The notes under the pieces were generated by a model. It saw only the letters and a program-made list of their open reading frames with translations. It had not been told where the DNA came from and did no database searches. Position numbers and translations under genes: made by a program. A stretch of DNA of 64,000 nucleotides from Rheinheimera hassiensis (lineage in GTDB: Bacteria > Pseudomonadota > Gammaproteobacteria > Enterobacterales > Alteromonadaceae), in assembly GCF_022436675.1 (NCBI RefSeq), contig NZ_JAKUJZ010000005.1:248001-312000 (forward strand), given 5' to 3'. How positions within the stretch are numbered: the first letter of the stretch is position 1; every line of letters starts with the position of its first letter. Below are positions 22,808 through 31,345 of this stretch, piece by piece.

Positions 22808-23617
22808 CTAGCTTAAATCAGCTAAACCTAACACTTGTTGCATAGAATAAAGTCCGCTCTGTTTATTTTGCAACCACAGAGCAGCGCGCAGCGCGCCTTG
22901 GGCAAAGGTGTTACGGCTGGAGGCTTTGTGGCTTATTTCCAGCCTTTCGCCTAAATCAGCGAATAAGGCGGTATGGTCGCCAATAATGTCGCCGCCACGC
23001 ACGGTGGCGAAGCCTATAGTTTGCTGCTGCCGCTCGCCGGTAATACCCTCACGGCCATATACTGCAACCTTAGCTAAATCGCGATCCAGCGCTTTGGCAA
23101 TGCTGGCGCCGATAGCCATAGCCGTGCCCGACGGCGCATCTTTTTTAAAGCGGTGATGCGCTTCAATAATTTCAATATCGGCCGTTTGCCCCATCACTTT
23201 GGCAGCGGTTTGTACCAGATGCAGCAGCAGATTTACGCCAACGCTCATATTCGGCGCCCAGACAATTGGAATATGCTCGCCGGCCTGCTGCACCTGCTGG
23301 TATTGCGCATCGGTTAAACCGGTAACACCTATTACCATGGCTTTTTTTGCTGCTACCGCCAGTTGTAGATGCGCCAGCATCGCCTCGGGCATCGTAAAGT
23401 CGACCCAGATATCGGCGTTTTTAATACTATCAGTACCGGTTGCGCTAAGTAGCAAGCCAAGCTTACCCACACCAGCCAGCTCGCCAGCATCGACACCGAT
23501 AAGATCTGATCCGCTGCGTACTGTGGCAGCCGTAAGATTTAGCTGTTGCTCTTTAGCAACGGTGATTAACGCCCGGCCCATACGGCCGTTAGCACCAAAG
23601 ATCCCGATAGATGGCAT
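22808..23617 (-). CDS. dapB: 4-hydroxy-tetrahydrodipicolinate reductase
   Basis: 269 residues. NAD(P)-binding [13 protein letters not shown] at the N-terminus, and [15 protein letters not shown] with the catalytic His and Lys (about residue 155). Acts in lysine and diaminopimelate synthesis. Upstream of carA, a common order in this class. Confidence 0.97.
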   Translation of the reverse strand: MPSIGIFGANGRMGRALITVAKEQQLNLTAATVRSGSDLIGVDAGELAGVGKLGLLLSATGTDSIKNADIWVDFTMPEAMLAHLQLAVAAKKAMVIGVTGLTDAQYQQVQQAGEHIPIVWAPNMSVGVNLLLHLVQTAAKVMGQTADIEIIEAHHRFKKDAPSGTAMAIGASIAKALDRDLAKVAVYGREGITGERQQQTIGFATVRGGDIIGDHTALFADLGERLEISHKASSRNTFAQGALRAALWLQNKQSGLYSMQQVLGLADLS

Positions 23618-23682
23618 AATCTGGCTCTGTGTAAAAGTAATAATGGCGGCTATTAGAGCAAAAGCCGCCAGCAGGGGGAAGT

Positions 23683-23711
23683 AAAATAGCCATTAAGATG
23701 GCTATTTTTTA
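23683..23711. terminator. Terminator downstream of the yqhD-like gene
   Basis: Stem AAAATAGCCAT/ATGGCTATTTT (23683-23693 with 23697-23707) with T or A runs on either side, so it could act in both directions. Confidence 0.75.
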
Positions 23712-23730
23712 CTACGACGCCCGACGTTAC

Positions 23731-23836
23731 AGTTAAAGGTCGTGGCAACTGATGGGGCGACACAGAGTGTCTGAGCGAACGCGCCAGCGGTAGCGAGTTG
23801 CTGTGGCGAGCCCAGCAGATGTTACGACCTTTGCTG
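23731..23836. repeat. Inverted-repeat-bounded intergenic element, single copy here
   Basis: AAAGGTCGT (23735-23743) pairs with ACGACCTTT (23824-23832). The pairing continues outward (ACAG/CTGT) and GCAACT pairs with AGTTGC inside. GACAC/GTGTC makes an internal hairpin. The layout (outer stem, then nested hairpins) resembles the 47-55 kb repeats, but the sequence differs. It could be another repeat family or a structured RNA. Confidence 0.5.
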
Positions 23837-23855
23837 TCCGGCTCCATACCTGAAT

Positions 23856-25010
23856 CTAAACCGCCCGTTGTAGGATCTGCCGCGACACGTCCGGGGTAAT
23901 ATCACCGTGCTCACCCAGCTTTACCATACCGTTAGCTTGCAGCGCTGCTACCAGCTTATCGACTGCATCGGCTTTAATACCATAATCGGCTAACCGGGTC
24001 GGCACACCCATTTGCTCGAAAAAGGCGCGTGTGTGATTAATTGCATCGTCAATTAAGCGCTCTTCATCCTGATGCTGTAATTGCCAAACACGGCGGCCAT
24101 ATTGCAGCAACTTGTCGCGCTTTTGTCCGCGTTGTTGTTGCAACAGCGACGGCAATACTATTGCCAGTGTTTGCGCATGATCCAGGCCATACAGCGCAGT
24201 GATCTCGTGGCCAATCATATGGGTGGCCCAATCCTGTGGTACGCCCTGGCCAATAAGGCCGTTTAGTGCCATAGTTGCCGCCCACATTACATTGGCACGT
24301 ACATCATAGTTGTCCGGCTGGCTCAGCGCTTTGGGGCCTTCTTCTATCAGGGTTTGCAGTAAGCCCTCAGCAAAGCGGTCCTGCACCGGCGCATTGACCG
24401 GATAGGTCATATACTGCTCCATTACATGCACGAAGGCATCCACCACGCCATTGGCCACTTGTTTTGGCGGCAGGCTATAGGTGACAGTGGGGTCTAAAAT
24501 AGCAAACTGCGGATAAACCAGCGCACTGGAGAACGATAGTTTCTGCTGCGTTTCATAACGGGTAACAACTGAGTTGCCATTACTTTCAGTGCCTGTAGCG
24601 GGTAAGGTGAGCACGCAGCCCAATGGTATAGCAGCGGTTACCTTAGCGCCCTTAGCCAGGATATCCCAGGCATCGCCAGCAAAGACTGCGGCAGCGGCAA
24701 TAAACTTGGTACCATCAATTACACTGCCGCCACCGACCGGTAGCAAAAAATCAATTTTCTCACGGCGCACTACGTCAGCAGCACGCATCAGAGTTTCAAA
24801 GCTTGGGTTAGGCTCTATGCCACTGAACTCCTGCCAGTCAAACCCTTCCAACGCTTCAACCACCTGGTCGTAAACACCGTTCTTTTTAATAGAGCCGCCG
24901 CCATAGGTCAGCAGTACTTTACTGCCCGGTGGAATAAGTTTGGCTAACTGTGCCAGCTGATCTTTACCAAATACAATACGGGTAGGGTTTTCAAATGAAA
25001 AATTAAACAT
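23856..25010 (-). CDS. yqhD: Iron/zinc-containing alcohol dehydrogenase, YqhD type (NADPH aldehyde reductase)
   Basis: 384 residues. GGGSVIDGTKFIAAA (nucleotide loop), GVVDAFVHVMEQY (Asp and His metal ligands) and GHEITALYGLDHAQT (two His ligands) match E. coli YqhD closely through most of the length, including the family phrase NYDVRANVMWAATMALNGLIG. YqhD reduces short-chain aldehydes, including lipid-peroxidation products, with NADPH. It has a good ribosome site (GGAGG) and stands alone. Confidence 0.9.
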   Translation of the reverse strand: MFNFSFENPTRIVFGKDQLAQLAKLIPPGSKVLLTYGGGSIKKNGVYDQVVEALEGFDWQEFSGIEPNPSFETLMRAADVVRREKIDFLLPVGGGSVIDGTKFIAAAAVFAGDAWDILAKGAKVTAAIPLGCVLTLPATGTESNGNSVVTRYETQQKLSFSSALVYPQFAILDPTVTYSLPPKQVANGVVDAFVHVMEQYMTYPVNAPVQDRFAEGLLQTLIEEGPKALSQPDNYDVRANVMWAATMALNGLIGQGVPQDWATHMIGHEITALYGLDHAQTLAIVLPSLLQQQRGQKRDKLLQYGRRVWQLQHQDEERLIDDAINHTRAFFEQMGVPTRLADYGIKADAVDKLVAALQANGMVKLGEHGDITPDVSRQILQRAV

Positions 25011-25061
25011 TTTGCCTCCGGGTCTTTGGCATTCGCCAACGCTAGACAGCAGTTATGCGGT

Positions 25062-25089
25062 CCGCCAGCCTTGAGTTCAAGGCTGGCGG
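25062..25089. repeat. Perfect 13-bp-stem hairpin
   Basis: CCGCCAGCCTTGA and its complement are separated by 2 bases; a second small stem GGCGC/GCGCC follows. It lies between the LplT-PlsC gene and yqhD. There is no T-run, so it is not a classical terminator. Confidence 0.6.
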
Positions 25090-25136
25090 CGCCCGTTGCG
25101 CCAAACGTTACTATGTTTCAGTTAAGTTGCCGCCTT

Positions 25137-27008
25137 TTAAGCTAAATCGCCGCGTAACAGCTGTACCTGCCGCTGCAGCTCAGTTGCACTAGCTTGCTCT
25201 GCAGGTACAGGGGCGCTGGCTGTCAGCATAATTTTAGACCAGAAGCGGCCTTTAAACTTAAAAGCGCCATTGCCATGATGGCTGAAAAACGATCCCCATA
25301 AGCCCTGCAACGCCATTGGCACCACAGGTACCGGCGTTTCAGCTAAAATCCGCTCGATGCCAGGGCGGAAGTTGTCGATATCACCGCTTTTGGTTAAACG
25401 GCCTTCCGGGAAAATGCATACCAGATTGCCCTGCTCCAGCTCACGTTTTATTGCAGCAAAAGCAGCTTCGTATACCGCCTCATTTTTCTGCTTTGAGCAA
25501 ATAGGAATAGTGCGGGCGGCTTTAAACAGCCAGTTGGCCACCGGCAAATCATAAATGCCTTTTTCCATTACAAAGCGCACCGGCCGGCGCACTGCACCGC
25601 CAATCAGCAAGGCATCAACATAGCTGACATGGTTAGCTACCAGAACAGCTGCACCTTCGGCCGGAATATGTTCCAGCCCGCGACTTCTGACCCGGTACAT
25701 GGTGTGGCTAAGCAGATAAATAACAAAACGCAGCACAAACTCCGGTACCGTGCTGTACACATACAGCGCTACCACCGCGTTCATAATAGCCAGAACTAAA
25801 AAATACTCCGGGATAGCTAACTCCAGCACAGTTAAAAATACGATACCGGCAATGGCGCTGACAACCATAAACAGCGCATTAAAGATATTGTTAGCGGCTA
25901 TCACCCGCGCCCGTTGTTGTGGCTCGGCGCGCTGCTGCAACAGTGCATACAGCGGCACAATAAACAAACCACCAAATACACCTATTAATGTTAAGTCTAT
26001 CAACACCCACCAACCAAAGGCCGTAGCCAGAAACTGCGACAGGCTCAGCAGCTCAGCGGGTAACTGGGCCGGGCTGCTAAAAAATAAACTGATACCAAAC
26101 ACGGTTAAACCGATAGAACCAATAGGCACTATGCCAAGCTCTACCCTGTCACCGGATAAACGTTCGCACAGCATTGACCCTATCCCCACACCAACTGAGA
26201 ACGCCACCAGCAAAGCTGTGACGACAGTGTTATCACCACCGAGCACCGTTTTGGTAAAATTGGGAAACTGCGTTAAATAGCTGGCGCCTAAAAACCAGAA
26301 CCAACTAATCGCCATAATAGAAAGATATAAAGTACGGTTCTGATAACTGATACTGATAGTGGCCTTGGTTTGCTGCCAGGGAGCAAAGCGAAATTTTTCA
26401 GCTTTATGCACCTCACCCACAGCAGGAATGTATCGGCTTACCAGATAACCCAGTACAGAAAATACCACAACAACCAGTGCAACCCACAGCGGCGCATCGG
26501 CAAACCCCACCAACAAGCCACCGGTGATGGTGCCCAGCAAAATAGCAACAAAAGTGCCCATTTCTACCCAGGCGTTGCCGGCTAATAACTCCTTCTCACT
26601 AAGTAACTGCGGCAAAATAGCGTATTTTACCGGGCCAAAAAATGCTGATTGACTACCCATTAGAAACAGCAGCCCCAGCAACATCAAATATTGTTGAAAA
26701 TAAAATGCTATGGCAGCCAGCAACATCAGGCCGATTTCCAGCAACTTTAACGCACGAATCAGTTTAGTTTTGCACACGGCATCAGCCAAAGTACCGGCAG
26801 TGGCAGAAAACAACAGAAATGGCAGAATAAATAACCCTGCAGCCAGATTCATGGTTAAATCGGTATCCCATGGCAACGCATTGGCGGCAGTAAAGGCCAG
26901 CATTAACATCAACGCATTTTTAAACACATTATCATTAAATGCGCCACTGGCCTGAGTGAGAAAAAATGGCAAAAAGCGTTTGCTGCTGATTAAGCGGTTT
27001 TGCGACAT
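25137..27008 (-). CDS. MFS transporter fused to 1-acylglycerol-3-phosphate acyltransferase (LplT-PlsC type)
   Basis: 623 residues from ATG 27008 (GGAG five bases upstream). Residues about 10-405 carry roughly 12 membrane segments and look like the lysophospholipid transporter LplT (FLTQASGAFNDNVFKNAL). Residues about 425-620 are a PlsC acyltransferase: VANHVSYVDALL holds the NHxxxxD site, and FPEGRLTKSG is the substrate-binding motif. In E. coli LplT works with the separate Aas protein; here the acyltransferase is attached and no acyl-ACP synthetase domain is present. I infer a role in membrane phospholipid re-acylation. Confidence 0.88.
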   Translation of the reverse strand: MSQNRLISSKRFLPFFLTQASGAFNDNVFKNALMLMLAFTAANALPWDTDLTMNLAAGLFILPFLLFSATAGTLADAVCKTKLIRALKLLEIGLMLLAAIAFYFQQYLMLLGLLFLMGSQSAFFGPVKYAILPQLLSEKELLAGNAWVEMGTFVAILLGTITGGLLVGFADAPLWVALVVVVFSVLGYLVSRYIPAVGEVHKAEKFRFAPWQQTKATISISYQNRTLYLSIMAISWFWFLGASYLTQFPNFTKTVLGGDNTVVTALLVAFSVGVGIGSMLCERLSGDRVELGIVPIGSIGLTVFGISLFFSSPAQLPAELLSLSQFLATAFGWWVLIDLTLIGVFGGLFIVPLYALLQQRAEPQQRARVIAANNIFNALFMVVSAIAGIVFLTVLELAIPEYFLVLAIMNAVVALYVYSTVPEFVLRFVIYLLSHTMYRVRSRGLEHIPAEGAAVLVANHVSYVDALLIGGAVRRPVRFVMEKGIYDLPVANWLFKAARTIPICSKQKNEAVYEAAFAAIKRELEQGNLVCIFPEGRLTKSGDIDNFRPGIERILAETPVPVVPMALQGLWGSFFSHHGNGAFKFKGRFWSKIMLTASAPVPAEQASATELQRQVQLLRGDLA

Positions 27009-27102
27009 ATCCACTCCATCGGAAAAAGAGATAGTAATAAATAAGTTGCCAGCATAATCAACTCAGGTAGCTTATACCAGTAGATAAAAATACCTGCCGA
27101 AA

Positions 27103-27131
27103 TTGACAGGACGTCTAGCCATCTATATATT
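27103..27131 (+). promoter_or_regulatory. Sigma-70 promoter with tandem MetJ-like boxes in the spacer
   Basis: TTGACA (27103-27108), a 17-bp spacer, TATATT (27126-27131). The spacer is almost filled by GGACGTCT and AGCCATCT (27109-27124). Against the MetJ unit AGACGTCT these match 7 of 8 and 6 of 8. MetJ binds tandem 8-bp units, so binding here would block RNA polymerase directly. Confidence 0.72.
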
Positions 27132-27143
27132 GCGCAACCAATA

Positions 27144-27160
27144 AGACTGTTACACAGTCT
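27144..27160. repeat. Short dyad in the metT leader
   Basis: AGACTGT and ACAGTCT are separated by TAC, lying 20 bp before the metT start. It could be a stem in the mRNA leader or an operator. Confidence 0.45.
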
Positions 27161-27180
27161 GCGTATTAAAAGGTAAACCT

Positions 27181-28515
27181 ATGAACGATACTACGCTGGT
27201 ACCAGCGGGTGCTAAACGCTCACTGCTGCCACTACTGTTTTTTGTTGCGCTATTTCTTGGCACTGGTCTGTACCTGCAAAGTCAGGAGGTGGCTTATGCG
27301 TTCTATCAATTACCCGGCCATGTCGCTATTATTCCGGCCCTTATCCTGGCTATCTGGCTGCATAAAGCGCCGTTGCAACAATCTATCGATGTGATGATCA
27401 AAGGCGCAGGTAACAGCAATATTATTACCATGTGTATTATTTATTTGCTGGCTGGCGCTTTTGCCAGTGTAGCCACTGCAACCGGCGGTGTTGACGCTGC
27501 TGTTAACGCTGGCCTCAGTTTAGTGCCGGCGCCCTGGTTACTGCCTGGTTTATTTGTGATAGCAGCACTGATATCTACTGCAATGGGTACCTCCATGGGC
27601 ACTATAGGTGCTCTGGCTCCTATTGCAGTGGGTTTGGCTAATCAGGCCGGGTTGGATCAGGCGTTAGTAGCGGGTGTACTGCTTAGCGGTGCTATGTTTG
27701 GTGACAACCTGTCGATTATTTCCGATACCACTATTGCCTCTACCCGTACTCAGGGCGCAAAAATGGCAGATAAATTTCGCGAAAATATAAAAATTGTTCT
27801 GCCGGCAGCTGCAATAACACTGCTGTTGTACATCGTACTGGCCACAGATGGAGCTCCGGTACAGATTGACGCAGTGAACTGGAGTGGCGTAGTACCTTAT
27901 GCGGCAATACTGGTGCTGGCCGTAATGGGACTGAATGTCTTTGTCGTGCTGCTGCTGGGCATAGTGCTGGCGGCACTGCAAGGCGCCTTCTTTGCCGATT
28001 ACGCTATGGCTAACCTCGGTAAAGATATCGCCAGCGGTTTTGCCAGCGTGCAGGAAATTTTCCTGCTGGCAATGCTGGTAAGTGCACTAAGCGAGTTTAT
28101 AAAGCAGCAAGGTGGCTTACAGTGGATCGCCGGTAAAATCCAGCAAGCGGCAAACCGGCTTAAGCTGGCAGGCAACAAAGCCCAGCAATTGGCAATCGCA
28201 GCATTAGCGTTTAGCAGCAACCTGTGTATCGCCAATAATACCGTGGCGATAGTGCTTACCGGCGAGATCAGTAAAACGCTGGCGCAACAACATCAAATAA
28301 CCGCCAAACGCAGCGCCAGCCTGCTGGATATTTTTGCCTGTATTAGTCAGGGGTTAGTACCTTATGGTGCTCAGGCATTGTTGCTGGGGGCCAGCTTTGG
28401 TATATCGCCATGGCAGGTAGTAACACAAAGCTACTATTGCCTGATTTTGCTACTGGTGGCTGTGCTTACCATTTTACTAAGGCCGGTAAAGCCGCTAACA
28501 GCAGCAGCGGTTTAA
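27181..28515 (+). CDS. metT: NhaC-family sodium-coupled transporter, probable methionine transporter MetT
   Basis: 444 residues with about 11 membrane segments. The NhaC-family core ISTAMGTSMGTIGALAPIAVGL and GAMFGDNLSIISDTTIAS is clear. NhaC-like proteins regulated by methionine (MetT) are known in Shewanella and Vibrio, and the MetJ-like promoter here supports that role over Na+/H+ exchange. Function from regulation is inference; the family assignment is firm. The stop overlaps that of the convergent gene by 4 bp. Confidence 0.82.
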   Translation: MNDTTLVPAGAKRSLLPLLFFVALFLGTGLYLQSQEVAYAFYQLPGHVAIIPALILAIWLHKAPLQQSIDVMIKGAGNSNIITMCIIYLLAGAFASVATATGGVDAAVNAGLSLVPAPWLLPGLFVIAALISTAMGTSMGTIGALAPIAVGLANQAGLDQALVAGVLLSGAMFGDNLSIISDTTIASTRTQGAKMADKFRENIKIVLPAAAITLLLYIVLATDGAPVQIDAVNWSGVVPYAAILVLAVMGLNVFVVLLLGIVLAALQGAFFADYAMANLGKDIASGFASVQEIFLLAMLVSALSEFIKQQGGLQWIAGKIQQAANRLKLAGNKAQQLAIAALAFSSNLCIANNTVAIVLTGEISKTLAQQHQITAKRSASLLDIFACISQGLVPYGAQALLLGASFGISPWQVVTQSYYCLILLLVAVLTILLRPVKPLTAAAV

Positions 28516-29585
28516 GATTTATGCCCCGGTAGCCAGCGCCGTAACCAGCGCTGCATGCCGCTGGCAGGCTTAGCCAGACTATGATAAACCAGCACCTGCC
28601 AACGCATTTTCAGGCTGTGGCCGCGTACAAACCAGAGCTGGCGGGCAAACCAGGCCCGGGCTGGCTGGCCCTGTAACATAGTCAGCAACAAATTACACAC
28701 CAGCGGCTGGTGCCGGGGCAACGCAAAGCTGTGCAATGCAGCCTGCGCAGCGCCATTCTTAAACAATTTGCTTAGTATCCAGCACGCATTGATCACAGCA
28801 GATTGCACCGACATCCTGGCAGCTTGTTCAAGCATAAAATCCAGTTGTTTTTGGTGTTGCACTTCCAGCAGTAAGTCATTTAAATCAATCACATCTTTAG
28901 TGAGTTTATGTGTTTCTTCCTGATAAAACAGGTGCACAGCCGCATGAATAAACAAATGCGCGCTAGCTGGCACTTTAAACGCTGAGCCAGGCACATTAAC
29001 GGCGTAGGTAAACAACGGCGTGATATCTATAGTTCTGGCGGATGCTGTCGGGTAAATATGGTGGTGTAAATCGATCACTGTGCCGCGCTGATAATGCTGT
29101 AATGGCGGGTTTTGATGTGACCAGTTCAGATAATAATCACGATCGTAATCGGTCATCTGCGCTTCGCGAAAGCCATAAAAAAACAATCTGTCACGTACAT
29201 GCCGCAGTTGCGCAGCAGGTACCAGAATATCAATATCGGAAAACAACCGGCCAAAACTCACGGCTAAAGCTTGTGTTCTGTAAGCTGCGCCTTTTAACAA
29301 CAAGCACGGGTAATCGGCAACAGCAAATAACGACTCTAACTGCTGTAACTCAGCGTATAAACTGTGTTGTTGCTTCTGGGCGTAGCGCGCACCCGACTCA
29401 CCATGCAGCTTAACCTGCAGCGGCACTTGGTCAAGTAATTGCTTTGTTTGCAGTACATAGTAAAACCGGGCAGTAAGGCCTTGTTGGCGGGCTTGCTGTA
29501 AAAATGTGGTCCATTGCTGCGGCGTAGCCTGCTGCACAAATTCGGCCGGAGAGGCAAAAAAAGCCAGCAATTGCGAACTTAACAT
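28512..29585 (-). CDS. Nucleotidyltransferase-fold protein (PF14907 type)
   Basis: 357 residues. CLLLKGAAYRTQALAV followed by FGRLFSDIDILVPAAQL (about residues 95-128) is the GS-x-DxD-like core of the uncharacterised nucleotidyltransferase family; YDRDYYLNWSHQNP and VIDLHHHIYP follow. Members often accompany HPr-kinase-related proteins and PqqD-like peptide chaperones. Its start overlaps the kinase gene by 7 bp, so they are co-translated. Substrate unknown. Confidence 0.82.
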   Translation of the reverse strand: MLSSQLLAFFASPAEFVQQATPQQWTTFLQQARQQGLTARFYYVLQTKQLLDQVPLQVKLHGESGARYAQKQQHSLYAELQQLESLFAVADYPCLLLKGAAYRTQALAVSFGRLFSDIDILVPAAQLRHVRDRLFFYGFREAQMTDYDRDYYLNWSHQNPPLQHYQRGTVIDLHHHIYPTASARTIDITPLFTYAVNVPGSAFKVPASAHLFIHAAVHLFYQEETHKLTKDVIDLNDLLLEVQHQKQLDFMLEQAARMSVQSAVINACWILSKLFKNGAAQAALHSFALPRHQPLVCNLLLTMLQGQPARAWFARQLWFVRGHSLKMRWQVLVYHSLAKPASGMQRWLRRWLPGHKS

Positions 29586-30517
29586 AACTTATTTAACTCG
29601 CTTAAGGCTTGTTCAATGCAGGCATATTCCAGCCGATACGCATCAATTTGTTCAGTCAGTCTACTCAGGCTGATAAAGCCCTGCTCTGCCAATACCGCGT
29701 AATTAAATGAATTATTGGCCAAATGCATAAATGCATCCGCCTGGCTCACCTTCGACAGCGTAAGTTGTTGCTGCGCGGCATTATACTGCGGGAAAATAAC
29801 CCAGGCTGCCGTTGCCGTTTGTTGCATACCGGCCCAACTGTGTTTTGATGGCAACATATAGCCAACAGTGCCTTTGGTCGTGCCAGCGGTAATCTGCCGG
29901 ATCTGCGCCTGCGGATACCAGCTTTGTAATAACGTTAGTGATTGATTTTTAAGGCTAACCGGCCGGACATAAGGCACGATTGCGCCGCTGACTAAATCGA
30001 CCAGACACATTTCGTCTGACAATAAACGCCAGCCTTCCTGCATTAATACCGCACACAAGGTGCTTTTGCCCGAGCCTGGTGGTGCAGGCATAATGAGTGC
30101 TTTGCCATCACGCTCAAGCACTGCTGCATGAATGGCCAGAAACTGGTGCTGATAAGAAGCCACACACCAGTTAACGCCCCACTCAAAAACCGGTACCAGC
30201 TGAGCAGAGTCCGTCATTCTGAAATGCTGATCTCCGGATGACACGTGAAACGGCCGCCCCCAACCCGCCCATTTACGCTGAACTTGCAGACAAAAATCGT
30301 AGATAAGTTGTGGATTCGGGCGTGTTATTAGTTCTGCCGGATATAACTCAGCAAGCGCAGCAGTAAGCTTGTTACTGTGATTGGCAACAAGTACAGAAAA
30401 AGGTGCGGTATGAATAGCAAAATCAGTCAACGTCAGGCTCTTTTGCCTCAGTTGCAGTGCCAACCAGATGCGTTTCGTGGTCTTGTTTTGAAAACAACAC
30501 ACTGCTAGCATCGTCAA
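29579..30517 (-). CDS. HprK-related kinase A
   Basis: About 312 residues. LALQLRQKSLTLTDFAIHTA near the N-terminus and the P-loop IMPAPPGSGKSTLC (about residues 153-166) with the downstream SDEMCLVDL segment resemble the C-terminal kinase domain of HPr kinase/phosphorylase. The set known as HprK-related kinase A occurs beside PqqD-like and nucleotidyltransferase genes; a relative phosphorylates the C-terminus of a lasso peptide. No PTS genes are near, so HPr is not the likely target. The start is uncertain: TTG 30517, ATG 30511 or TTG 30463, none with a good ribosome site. Confidence 0.82.
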   Translation of the reverse strand: MTMLAVCCFQNKTTKRIWLALQLRQKSLTLTDFAIHTAPFSVLVANHSNKLTAALAELYPAELITRPNPQLIYDFCLQVQRKWAGWGRPFHVSSGDQHFRMTDSAQLVPVFEWGVNWCVASYQHQFLAIHAAVLERDGKALIMPAPPGSGKSTLCAVLMQEGWRLLSDEMCLVDLVSGAIVPYVRPVSLKNQSLTLLQSWYPQAQIRQITAGTTKGTVGYMLPSKHSWAGMQQTATAAWVIFPQYNAAQQQLTLSKVSQADAFMHLANNSFNYAVLAEQGFISLSRLTEQIDAYRLEYACIEQALSELNKLC

Positions 30518-30590
30518 ATAATGCCGTCAATGTGTTGTCATCTGTAGCTTGCTGAGATAGCCAGGCAGCATAACTCAGGGTTACGTCCAT
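30423..30590 (-). CDS. Small acidic ORF between the Tat protein and the kinase
   Basis: 55 residues, starting MDVTLSYAAWLSQQATDDNT. ATG 30590 has GGGG eight bases upstream, 4 bp after the stop of the Tat-protein gene. It overlaps the kinase N-terminus by 40-95 bp in another frame. The position is where a PqqD-like peptide chaperone would be expected in an HprK-A cluster, but I cannot match it to PqqD, which is longer. It may be a precursor, a shortened chaperone or non-coding. Confidence 0.4.
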   Translation of the reverse strand: MDVTLSYAAWLSQQATDDNTLTALFDDASSVLFSKQDHETHLVGTATEAKEPDVD

Positions 30591-30594
30591 CAGG

Positions 30595-31197
30595 TTACCC
30601 CATGTAACCGTCTATATAGTAAACCAGTAAAGTCGATAGTTGATCTTTCTGCTCCTGAGTAACAGCGCCCTGATAGGCATTTACTATTTCGTCAGGCGTA
30701 GGAACACTGGTGCTGACACCTTCTAACTGATAGTACAACGCATGCAGGAAAATTGCGGCAATATTACGGATCAGCGCATTGCTGCCACCAAGGTTAACTG
30801 CTTCGCGCAGCGTGCCACTGTAGCCATACTGAAAAATGGTATTAAACTTAGTGTTTTGGTTAATATCGATACCGCGCCACTTTTTATACCACTTACTACC
30901 CGATTTATAGAAGTAACCGCCTTTACCGCCGCCAATACCAGGCTTTTTAGTCTGAAAATACAGTTTGGCACTACCGTGGGAGTCAAAACTCTTACTGCAC
31001 TGTTCAAACTTATCGGGCTGCACCGACTGCATCTGTGATGCATTTTCACTTAACGAACAGTTAAGCGTGCTGGTACCCCAGGCGGATTTACTTTTTAGTG
31101 TCAGCAACACCGGCAAACTACCCAAGCCTGCGCGCATTAAAAACTTTCTGCGACCAGACTGCGTTGCCTTCATTTCCTTGTCATTAACAGGTTCCAT
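30595..31197 (-). CDS. Tat-exported protein of unknown function
   Basis: 200 residues. GRRKFLMRAGLGSLPVLLTL is a twin-arginine signal, with cleavage expected near SAWG (about residue 41). The mature part has two Cys (CSLSENASQM..QCSKSF), a Gly/Lys/Tyr-rich stretch (KPGIGGGKGGYFYKSGSKW), and a helical C-terminal half with an Ala/Leu-rich segment. I do not recognise the family. ATG 31197 has GGAA upstream; ATG 31173 is an alternative. It heads the cluster with the 55-residue ORF, kinase and nucleotidyltransferase and might be the modified substrate. Confidence 0.75.
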   Translation of the reverse strand: MEPVNDKEMKATQSGRRKFLMRAGLGSLPVLLTLKSKSAWGTSTLNCSLSENASQMQSVQPDKFEQCSKSFDSHGSAKLYFQTKKPGIGGGKGGYFYKSGSKWYKKWRGIDINQNTKFNTIFQYGYSGTLREAVNLGGSNALIRNIAAIFLHALYYQLEGVSTSVPTPDEIVNAYQGAVTQEQKDQLSTLLVYYIDGYMG

Positions 31198-31345
31198 AGC
31201 TACATTCCATAAAGCAAACTGCGTAAAGTGTAATGCCAGTTACATGCAAGATCAAATCCAACAATATAACTTCATATCAGGCATAAGAAAATTCTTAAAC
31301 CTGAACTTACAGCATCATAAGTTGTAAAACAAGCTGACGCTAAAA

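Noticed and set aside
29579-30517. Canonical HPr kinase/phosphorylase of the PTS
   Set aside because: No PTS genes nearby, and the N-terminal part and neighbours match the HprK-related kinase A type instead.
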